Part shown: one piece after another, positions 7,032 through 12,559 of the stretch
Layout: every line of letters begins with the position of its first letter
Position numbering within the stretch: the stretch's first letter is position 1
From: JAAFKA01 sp044348925
GTDB lineage: Bacteria; Bacteroidota; Bacteroidia; Cytophagales; Thermoflexibacteraceae
Length of the DNA stretch: 12,559 bases
Direction of reading: 5' to 3'
NCBI GenBank assembly: GCA_044348925.1
Contig: JBIKRY010000125.1
Coordinates: 1 to 12,559 of the forward strand
Made by a program: the position numbers and the translations under genes
The notes under the pieces: generated by a model
What the model saw: only the letters and a program-made list of their open reading frames with translations
What the model was told of the DNA's origin: nothing
Databases searched by the model: none

Positions 7032-7140
7032 TTTGTGCTACGTTATTTGTGCTACGTTTGTCAAGGTCTTCGACCATTGCCAACGTAGCACAGATATTTA
7101 CGTTGGCAATGGTCGAAGACCTTGACAATCGTAGCACAAA
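7032..7140. repeat. Large palindromic (REPIN-like) element
   Basis: The 42-base arms 7046-7087 and 7099-7140 are inverted copies with one mismatch; the inner 30 bases (7058-7087 with 7099-7128) pair perfectly around an 11-base loop. Each arm contains its own small palindrome, ggtc-ttc-gacc. The outer motif tttgtgctacgtt is also present as a direct repeat (7032-7044 and 7046-7058), and its inverse recurs in the loop edge at 7082-7092. It starts 6 bases after the head-GIN stop. It may act as a transcription barrier, but it lacks a T-run, so I class it as a repeat element rather than a simple terminator. Confidence 0.8.
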
Positions 7141-7163
7141 ATTACCAAACCACAAAAATAATC

Positions 7164-7186
7164 TTATTTAGATTTTGTCTAAATAA
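7164..7186. promoter_or_regulatory. Candidate operator palindrome at the TonB receptor promoter
   Basis: A perfect inverted repeat with 9-bp arms (ttatttaga / tctaaataa) and a 5-bp spacer encloses the -33 TTTG of the receptor promoter. A bound repressor would block polymerase. Next to a FecA-like receptor, an iron- or metal-dependent repressor of the Fur or DtxR type is the natural candidate; which one is inference. Confidence 0.6.
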
Positions 7187-7204
7187 AAATTAAAGCTACT
7201 TTTG
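7174..7204 (+). promoter_or_regulatory. Bacteroidota-type promoter of the TonB receptor gene
   Basis: TTTG (7174-7177), a 19-base spacer and TACTTTTG (7197-7204) match the Bacteroidota -33/-7 consensus exactly. The inferred start near 7211 leaves a short leader of about 17 bases before the ATG at 7228. Confidence 0.75.
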
Positions 7205-7227
7205 CAGACTTCCAAATAAACCAAGTT

Positions 7228-9729
7228 ATGCAAAAAAATATACATTTCCATTTTATCTTCATACAAATTTCTTTTGTGTGTTTTCTATTTTTTGTTTGTT
7301 GTATGTATTTTCCTACATTGGCACAAAATTCCCAAACCTCCACTATTATAGGAAAACTACAAAATACTGATAATCAAGCCTTTGAATATCCAAGTATTGT
7401 TCTCAAAAACACAAAATACCATATACAAGCAGAAGCAAACGGAAATTATAGACTTACAAATATTCCTTTTGGCACTTATACACTTGTTGCCTTTGCATTA
7501 GGAAAAGAAACAGTAGAACAAAAAATAGTAGTAGATAAAATTTTGGTAGAAGTTCCAATTATTAAATTAGAAAATCTTAATAAAAGTTTAGATGTTATAG
7601 AAATTCAAGCAGCCCGAGAACAGACTTTTGGTATGACGCAAATGAGAGCAGTAGAAAATTTTGGAATTTATGCAGGCAAAAAAACCGAAGTCATTGTATT
7701 ACAAGACATTAACGCCAATTTGGCAACCAATAATCCAAGACAAGTATATGCAAAAGTTACAGGTTTGAATATTTGGGAAAGTGATGGGGCAGGTTTGCAA
7801 TTAGGTATTGGTGGACGAGGACTAAGCCCCAACCGTACTTCGAATTTTAATACCCGTCAGAATGGCTATGATATTAGTGCAGACGCATTAGGTTATCCAG
7901 AAAGTTATTATACACCTCCTACAGAGGCACTCGATAGAATAGAGATTATTCGTGGGGCAGCCTCTTTGCAATATGGCACACAATTTGGCGGAATGTTGAA
8001 TTTTAAGTTTAAAAAAGGAGCTAAAGACCGAAAAATAGCTTTAACCAGCCGACAAAGTATAGGTTCATGGGGATTTTTTGGCTCTTTCAACAGCATTGGT
8101 GGCACAGTTGCCAAAGGCAAATTAAATTATTACAGCTATTACCAATACAAAAAAGGAGATGGATTTCGACCAAATTCCCATTTTGATTACCACAATATTT
8201 ATGCTTCTTTTGCCTACGAAGTAACTTCTAAATTAACAGTACAACTCGAAATTACGAAACTAAATTATTTGGCACAACAAGCAGGCGGATTGACAGACAA
8301 ACTTTTCCAAGAAAACCCACAACAGTCTATTCGTGCAAGAAATTGGTTTAAAGTAGATTGGAATTTGTTGGCAGTACATGCAACCTATAATTTTTCGCAC
8401 AAAACACAGTTAAATATTCGCAATTTTGCCTTATTGGCTCGCCGTCAATCTTTGGGAAATTTGGAAAGAATTAATGTAGCTGATTTTGGTGGCAATAGGA
8501 CTTTGATTGATGGAGAATTTCGCAATTTTGCAAATGAAACTCGACTTTTGCACCACTATAATATTGGCAAACAAGCACAAACCATTTTGCTGGGGATGCG
8601 GTTGTATCAAGGCACAACTACCGCAAAACAAGGAGATGCCAACAAAGCAAGTACAGGACAAGATGCTGATTTTCAATACCTTAACCCTAATAATTTGGAA
8701 AATTCGGACTATAGTTTTCCTAACCAAAATTATGCTTTATTTGCCGAAAATATTTTTAATATTACCGATAAACTAAGTTTTACGCCAGGCGTAAGGTGGG
8801 AAAATATCCAAACATTTTCGGAAGGTTATTACAAATTGCGTGTTCTCGATGGAGCAGGAAATGTAGTAGTAGATAAACGAATAGACGAAAATATGCGTAG
8901 AAATCGTAGTTTTATACTTTTTGGATTAGGGGCAAGTTACAAAGCAAACAACAAACTCGAAATCTATGCCAATATTTCCCAAAATTATCGTGCTATTAAT
9001 TTTACAGATTTGCGTATTGCAAACCCTAATTTTACTGTAGATGCAAATATTCAAGATGAAAGTGGTTATACAATGGATTTGGGTATTCGTGGCAAACTTG
9101 AAAATGTATTTAGTTATGAACTTACGGCGTTTTATTTGAAATATAATGGTCGAATTGGGCAAGTTTTGCGTGCCGACAAACCACCTTTGTATAATGATTA
9201 TCGGTATAGGGGCAATATTGCAGATGCTCGCAATATTGGTATCGAAATGTTTGGCGAATTGGATATTATGCAAGTTTTATACAAAAAAACGGCTCTTAGC
9301 AGGCAAAATCTTTGTAAATGGACTGTTTTTGCAAATTTTGCCTATATAGATGCCCGATATTTTAATACAGATGATACAGCCATTCGAGATAAAATGGTGG
9401 AAATGGTGCCTCCAATTATGTTGCGGACAGGCACTACTTTCCGTTACAAAAATTTTACAAGTACCTTACAATTTGCCTATACTGCCGAACAATTTTCTGA
9501 TGCAAGCAATGCAAAACGTACCGCAACCGCAGTAGAAGGTATTATTCCTGCTTATAAAGTGATGGATTTATCGGCAAGTTATACTTGGCGTTTTTTGACT
9601 TTGGAAGGTAGCATTAATAATTTGTTGAATGAAATGTATTTTACAAGACGTGCCGAAGCATATCCAGGTCCTGGAATAATTCCTTCTGATGCACGTGGAT
9701 TTTATTTGACCTTACAAGCTAAATTTTAA
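7228..9729 (+). CDS. TonB-dependent outer-membrane receptor, FecA-like
   Basis: The 833-residue product is a complete TonB-dependent receptor. A signal peptide ends near LAQ (31-33). A carboxypeptidase-regulatory-like beta domain follows (about 37-115, with GNYRLTNIPFGTYTL), then a possible TonB box around DVIEIQA (122-128). The plug domain (about 150-262) includes RQVYAKVTGLNIWESDG, GIGGRGLSPNR, YYTPP and RIEIIRGAASLQYG. These closely follow E. coli FecA, the ferric dicitrate receptor, as I remember its plug. The remaining 570 residues form the 22-strand barrel, ending in the usual terminal aromatic (LQAKF). It probably imports an iron chelate, with the substrate unproven. There is no N-terminal FecR-signalling domain and no sigma/anti-sigma pair next to it. 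Control is more likely through the palindrome over its promoter. Confidence 0.9.
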   Translation: MQKNIHFHFIFIQISFVCFLFFVCCMYFPTLAQNSQTSTIIGKLQNTDNQAFEYPSIVLKNTKYHIQAEANGNYRLTNIPFGTYTLVAFALGKETVEQKIVVDKILVEVPIIKLENLNKSLDVIEIQAAREQTFGMTQMRAVENFGIYAGKKTEVIVLQDINANLATNNPRQVYAKVTGLNIWESDGAGLQLGIGGRGLSPNRTSNFNTRQNGYDISADALGYPESYYTPPTEALDRIEIIRGAASLQYGTQFGGMLNFKFKKGAKDRKIALTSRQSIGSWGFFGSFNSIGGTVAKGKLNYYSYYQYKKGDGFRPNSHFDYHNIYASFAYEVTSKLTVQLEITKLNYLAQQAGGLTDKLFQENPQQSIRARNWFKVDWNLLAVHATYNFSHKTQLNIRNFALLARRQSLGNLERINVADFGGNRTLIDGEFRNFANETRLLHHYNIGKQAQTILLGMRLYQGTTTAKQGDANKASTGQDADFQYLNPNNLENSDYSFPNQNYALFAENIFNITDKLSFTPGVRWENIQTFSEGYYKLRVLDGAGNVVVDKRIDENMRRNRSFILFGLGASYKANNKLEIYANISQNYRAINFTDLRIANPNFTVDANIQDESGYTMDLGIRGKLENVFSYELTAFYLKYNGRIGQVLRADKPPLYNDYRYRGNIADARNIGIEMFGELDIMQVLYKKTALSRQNLCKWTVFANFAYIDARYFNTDDTAIRDKMVEMVPPIMLRTGTTFRYKNFTSTLQFAYTAEQFSDASNAKRTATAVEGIIPAYKVMDLSASYTWRFLTLEGSINNLLNEMYFTRRAEAYPGPGIIPSDARGFYLTLQAKF

Positions 9730-9963
9730 AAATACCCAAAATTGGGAGAGGCAATAACTTTTTTTATGCAATTATTTCTACAATAGAGTTTATGAATAAT
9801 TGCTGTAGCATAGACTTTTCCGCCATTGTTTGTATCCCACTATTTTTGCTGTGGTAAAAAATGGGCAAAAATTCGAAAATAAACTAGAGAATTGTTTGGT
9901 AAAACCATAGAAATCAAACAACTCCACCAATGCTCTCCTTCTCGTAAAGGCGAATATACAGGC
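9730..9963. other. Convergent intergenic region with weak hairpins and a repeat fragment
   Basis: This gap lies between the rightward receptor gene and the leftward HExxH gene. It holds a small cccaa/ttggg stem (9735-9746), a 9-bp inverted repeat (9768-9776 with 9795-9803, arm gcaattatt) that could end transcription from either side, and a 14-base fragment of the dispersed repeat (aaaggcgaatatac, 9946-9959). No gene is convincing here. Confidence 0.5.
9946..9959 (+). repeat. Partial copy of the dispersed repeat
   Basis: The 14 bases aaaggcgaatatac equal positions 91-104 of copy 1, but the following gttgc-tac-gcaac hairpin is missing. It lies 4 bases after the stop of the leftward HExxH gene. 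At 14 bases a chance match is not excluded, although it has the same intergenic setting as the full copies. Confidence 0.45.
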
Positions 9964-10335
9964 TTAACTTTGTCTAATATACCTTGTCCACGCCCAAAAA
10001 TTTCTATTCTTCAAATAATCCATATTTGTTTCTTGCATATAGGCTTCTCTTTCAAAACAAATATTCTTATAGGCTTGGTAATGATTTTTATATTTTATCA
10101 AATTACTAAAATAATTTAATAGATATAAAATATAAAATGGCAAAATTAGTAATTCTATTTCTTGTCGCAAATGGATTCTTTCGTGGTTAAGCAAAGTTTT
10201 ATTTTTGGCAAGTTGCTCGTTTTGTACAAGAATAAATGGGAATAATGCCATTGCTTGTGGGGGATTTTTGAGCAAGGTAAATAAGAATGGACGACAAATA
10301 ACAATACCTTTTGGCATAAAGAAAAAATCTTCCAT
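9964..10335 (-). CDS. Small HExxH putative membrane metallopeptidase-like protein
   Basis: The 123-residue product has a zinc-peptidase-like motif, HERIH at 51-55 (inside LLNHERIHLRQ), followed by a strongly hydrophobic segment (61-80, LLILPFYILYLLNYF). A later EREAY (95-99) resembles the ExxA(D/Y) third-ligand region of gluzincins such as M48 and M56. I remember similar short proteins annotated as hypothetical in Bacteroidota; activity is unproven and the protein may be only a stripped-down relative of M56 peptidases. The start is uncertain. ATG at 10335 sits directly after a GC-rich hairpin, while Met7 (10317) opens the family-like MPKGIVI and may be the true start. It is 43 bases downstream of sdhC on the same strand with no clear terminator between, so co-transcription is likely. 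Confidence 0.65.
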   Translation of the reverse strand: MEDFFFMPKGIVICRPFLFTLLKNPPQAMALFPFILVQNEQLAKNKTLLNHERIHLRQEIELLILPFYILYLLNYFSNLIKYKNHYQAYKNICFEREAYMQETNMDYLKNRNFWAWTRYIRQS

Positions 10336-10338
10336 TCC

Positions 10339-10354
10339 CCTCCCAATAGGGAGG
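10339..10354. repeat. GC-rich hairpin at the start of the HExxH gene
   Basis: The arms cctccc and gggagg pair around aata, an unusually G+C-rich stem for this AT-rich region. On the minus strand it ends 3 bases before the ATG at 10335 and contains GGGAGG, which resembles a Shine-Dalgarno that would be hidden in the stem. Similar short hairpins occur repeatedly in Bacteroidota genomes in my memory, so it may be a dispersed repeat. Confidence 0.5.
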
Positions 10355-10378
10355 AGTAACGGAAATTTACAAAAATAA

Positions 10379-11056
10379 TTATTTTACTAATAAATAAAGT
10401 GGAATCATTGCATAAGCAAATGGAATAAAAATAGCAAAAACTAATCCAATAGTTTGAATAAGTTTGTTGTATTTGCTATGGTGCAAGCCTAAACTTTGAA
10501 AAGCCGAAGCAAATCCGTGAATCAAGTGAAAACCTATTGCAAGCATACTCAATACATAAAATCCTACATACAAAGGCTGTGCAAAAGCAACCGTAACCAC
10601 TTGGTACAAATTTTTATAATCTTTGCCTTCATATACCACAGTTGGTACTTCGCCAAAGTGCATTTCAAACCAAAAGTTTTTCATGTGTACCACCAAGAAC
10701 ACCAAAATAATAGTTCCTAAAATCCCCATATTGCGTGAAGACCAACTTGTTCCTACTTTAGGTTGTTCATACGCATATTTTACAGGTCTTGCTGCGTCAT
10801 TTGCCAAAGTAAGAAATAAACCATCAAAAACGTGCAACAAAATAATTGCATAATTTCCGTAGGCAATAAATTTGATGAGGGGATTGGAAGTCATAAACTT
10901 TGCATAGACGTTGAATGCCTCACCTGCATCAGCTTTGAGTAATTGCAAATTTCCAATCAAATGTACCACCAAAAAGGTACACATAAATAAGCCCGTCAAA
11001 GCCATAATTACTTTGCGACCAATAGAACTCCTAAATGTTTGTACTATCCATTCCAT
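10379..11056 (-). CDS. sdhC: Succinate dehydrogenase cytochrome b558 subunit
   Basis: The 225-residue integral membrane protein anchors succinate dehydrogenase (or fumarate reductase) and carries haem, passing electrons between the catalytic subunits and menaquinone. About five membrane segments are visible (roughly 18-36, 62-83, 110-128, 158-182 and 200-223). Candidate haem-ligand histidines are His32 (VVHLIGN), His75 (LLHVFDG), His124 (VVHMKNFW) and His177/His180 (GFHLIHGF), the pattern of the single-subunit, di-haem b558 family. Length is normal for that family. In most Bacteroidota sdhC is followed by sdhA and sdhB; here the next gene downstream is the small HExxH protein, so the catalytic subunits must be encoded elsewhere. 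A well-matched promoter lies 150-185 bases upstream, giving a long leader. Confidence 0.93.
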   Translation of the reverse strand: MEWIVQTFRSSIGRKVIMALTGLFMCTFLVVHLIGNLQLLKADAGEAFNVYAKFMTSNPLIKFIAYGNYAIILLHVFDGLFLTLANDAARPVKYAYEQPKVGTSWSSRNMGILGTIILVFLVVHMKNFWFEMHFGEVPTVVYEGKDYKNLYQVVTVAFAQPLYVGFYVLSMLAIGFHLIHGFASAFQSLGLHHSKYNKLIQTIGLVFAIFIPFAYAMIPLYLLVK

Positions 11057-11209
11057 AAGATAAAAAGATAAGATTTGTTTAATAGCGTGAAAATAATAAG
11101 ACTTTTAAAATAAAGTCGAATTATCTATATATTTTTGTAATATTTCCTTTGTAATTTCTTAAGCAGTGTTTATTAAATTTGTTTTTATTTTAATTTATAA
11201 AATTATTAG

Positions 11210-11240
11210 CAAATTTATACACAAAACAATAAAAAACAAA
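11210..11240 (-). promoter_or_regulatory. Bacteroidota-type promoter for sdhC
   Basis: On the minus strand, TTTG (11240-11237), 19 bases and TAAATTTG (11217-11210) match the phylum's -33/-7 consensus exactly. It begins 2 bases past the stop codon of the upstream DUF4349 gene, so sdhC can be expressed independently. The inferred leader is about 145 bases. The region is very AT-rich, so chance matches are possible. Confidence 0.6.
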
Positions 11241-11242
11241 TT

Positions 11243-12280
11243 TTATTTTTTTGCAAAAAATGGTTTTAGTATATATCTATATAACATTACAAGTCCTACT
11301 ATACCTAAAATAATAGACCAACCACTTAGCAAAAACAATACAATTTCTTTCAAAATATCTGCACCTTGCCCAAATGCTTGTGAAAGTCTATATCCTAATG
11401 GCGAGGATACAGATTTTTGGGTGTTTTTACGCATTACACTTTTAAATTCTTGCTCTTGATTGAGTTCAATATCTACAGTAGCATAAATAATACGGTCTTG
11501 AAGTCGTAAATTAGCTATTTGTTGCCCAATCATATCCATTTGGCGTTGCACAATAGCATCTTCGGCATCTACAATACTTGGCAATTTGTCTTTACTTTCG
11601 GCAGTTTTCTCTTGCAACCGTTTTTGCGATTGTTGATTTGCCAATGCTTTCAAACGGTTTTCTAACAAAGAAATAGAAACATCTTCAGCCGTAGTTTTAC
11701 GATAATTTACTTTGCTATATACACGCAAAATTTGTTGCAAAGCACTATCCAAATGCTGATGTGGTACTGCTGCGGTAATTTTGGCTTGCCCCTGCTCGGT
11801 ATATACTTCCAAAATAGAATCTTTGCTCATTTCTACTTGTCTTTCATAATATATTTGATTATTTAGCTCCGAATTACTAATATAACCACCAAATTTTCGC
11901 AATACAAATTCCACTTGTTCCGTAGCATTTACATTGTTTTTGACTGTGCCACGCACCTGCCCTGTTTTGATAAATTGTTTTTTCACTGCTTTTAAATCTG
12001 CGGATTCACTGTCTGCATTTTGGCTTTTGTCTTCCTTATTATCTTCTTTTTGGGTAATTTCTTTTTGTACTTTTGGGGTAGTGCTACTATCCAAAGCTAT
12101 GTTTTGCTTTTGTGTGGTTTCCAAATCTTTTTCTTCTACATAACTTTCCATTGCAGGAGAGGCGGAAGTTGTTTCCATTGGAGCATCTCTTTCTGTTCTT
12201 TTTGTGCTACAAGAAAGCAAAAAAGAACAGATACAAGCCAAAAATAAAAATCTATACGAGATAAAATAGTTTGTTTTCAT
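11243..12280 (-). CDS. DUF4349 domain lipoprotein
   Basis: The 345-residue protein is an exported lipoprotein (signal peptide 1-23, LLSC with Cys24). A low-complexity Ser/Thr/Glu/Lys linker (about 28-98) follows. The DUF4349 core spans about 99-335: FIKTGQVRGTVKNNVNATEQVEFVLRKFGGYISNSEL opens it, and a Gln/Leu/Arg-rich helical stretch (about 200-262) is probably a coiled coil. A strand segment IIYATVDIEL (264-273) comes next, then one membrane segment (about 313-335) and a short basic tail (ILKPFFAKK). Lipid anchor plus C-terminal membrane helix is the normal layout of the family, whose function is unknown. No clear -33/-7 promoter is visible upstream; the nearest candidate, TACCTTTA on the minus strand near 12295-12302, lacks the final G. 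Confidence 0.88.
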   Translation of the reverse strand: MKTNYFISYRFLFLACICSFLLSCSTKRTERDAPMETTSASPAMESYVEEKDLETTQKQNIALDSSTTPKVQKEITQKEDNKEDKSQNADSESADLKAVKKQFIKTGQVRGTVKNNVNATEQVEFVLRKFGGYISNSELNNQIYYERQVEMSKDSILEVYTEQGQAKITAAVPHQHLDSALQQILRVYSKVNYRKTTAEDVSISLLENRLKALANQQSQKRLQEKTAESKDKLPSIVDAEDAIVQRQMDMIGQQIANLRLQDRIIYATVDIELNQEQEFKSVMRKNTQKSVSSPLGYRLSQAFGQGADILKEIVLFLLSGWSIILGIVGLVMLYRYILKPFFAKK

Positions 12281-12357
12281 ATAAAAAATTAGTAATAAAG
12301 GTAAACAATAAATATAAGTTGCATAGTAAAATTTGTACCTTAGGCTTTAGTGCAATG

Positions 12358-12559
12358 CTATTAAGCTAAGAAAAATATTTAAACTGCCTTTTTAGCCCTG
12401 TAAGGGCGACATATTTATAGCAAAAACAGTCGCAACTCCTCAAAGTGCCGTAGGCACGAAATAGGTTTCGTGCCTACGGCACTTTGAGGAGAAGAACTAA
12501 CTCATACTATAAATATTTCGTGCCTATGGCACTAAAAAACGTAATCCTTAGCTTAATAG
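12358..12559. mobile_element. Nested palindromic MITE/REPIN-like element
   Basis: A perfect 13-bp inverted repeat (ctattaagctaag at 12358-12370; its complement at 12547-12559) encloses a symmetric set of inner palindromes. The unit gccct-gta-agggc followed by gacatatttatag (12395-12420) faces an inverted relative, gtgcc-ata-ggcac followed by gaaatatttatag (minus strand, 12532-12506). At the centre is a perfect 26-bp inverted repeat (12436-12461 with 12466-12491) around the loop tagg; each arm again contains gtgcc-gta-ggcac. There is no open frame, so movement would need a transposase in trans. The right end coincides with the window edge, so flanking target duplications cannot be judged. Confidence 0.7.

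Noticed and set aside
9801..9963. The HExxH reading frame stays open for about 50 codons past its stop, hinting at a truncated gene
   Set aside because: The protein ends where I expect relatives to end, and the extra sequence shows no recognisable family pattern and includes the repeat fragment.
9892..10119. Rightward open frame of 75 codons near the HExxH gene
   Set aside because: It starts with TTG, overlaps the repeat fragment and the 3' part of the HExxH gene, and shows no family signature.
12358..12559. CRISPR array
   Set aside because: The repeats are inverted and nested, not regularly spaced direct repeats, and there are no cas genes.

Overview
The window looks like the chromosome of an AT-rich member of the Bacteroidota, probably a Cytophagales-type organism. 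The lines of evidence are a DUF4905 protein, a b558-type SdhC, a head-GIN (DUF2807) protein, a DUF6252-like lipoprotein and a TonB receptor with an N-terminal carboxypeptidase-regulatory-like domain. Start codons generally lack Shine-Dalgarno sequences, and several promoters fit the Bacteroidota -33/-7 pattern (TTTG, about 19 nt, TAnnTTTG). The taxonomic placement is inference from gene families and signals. No rRNA, tRNA, CRISPR array, phage gene or transposase gene is visible.

Layout. Positions 1-250 hold a palindromic dispersed repeat and the terminator of a leftward acyl-CoA dehydrogenase (251-1402). A 427-base divergent gap (1403-1829) carries two more copies of that repeat in inverted orientation. 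A block of rightward genes follows: a small DUF6252-like lipoprotein (1830-2348, with its own terminator); a DUF4905 protein and aroA (2469-4532, a likely two-gene unit closed by a 15-bp stem terminator); a secreted papain-fold lipoprotein with a DUF4384-like tail (4637-6157, followed by two hairpins); a periplasmic or surface head-GIN protein (6300-7025); a large palindromic element (7032-7140); and a FecA-like TonB-dependent receptor (7228-9729) whose promoter overlaps a 23-bp palindrome, a good candidate for a metal-responsive operator.

After a convergent gap the genes run leftward: a small HExxH membrane protein (9964-10335), an sdhC gene separated from sdhAB (10379-11056), and a DUF4349 lipoprotein (11243-12280). 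The right edge (12358-12559) is a roughly 200-bp nested palindrome bounded by a perfect 13-bp inverted repeat, with the appearance of a MITE or REPIN.

How it fits together: the genes are mostly housekeeping (shikimate pathway, fatty-acyl oxidation, respiratory complex II) mixed with cell-envelope proteins (three lipoproteins, a head-GIN protein, an outer-membrane receptor). They do not form one obvious pathway, and I see no convincing new defence or biosynthetic system. The most distinctive content is non-coding: at least three palindromic repeat families between genes. Two or three of them share a design of a 4-5-bp stem, a three-base GTA-type loop and an ATATT-containing tail, which suggests elements moved in trans by a REP-associated (IS200/IS605-like) transposase elsewhere in the genome.
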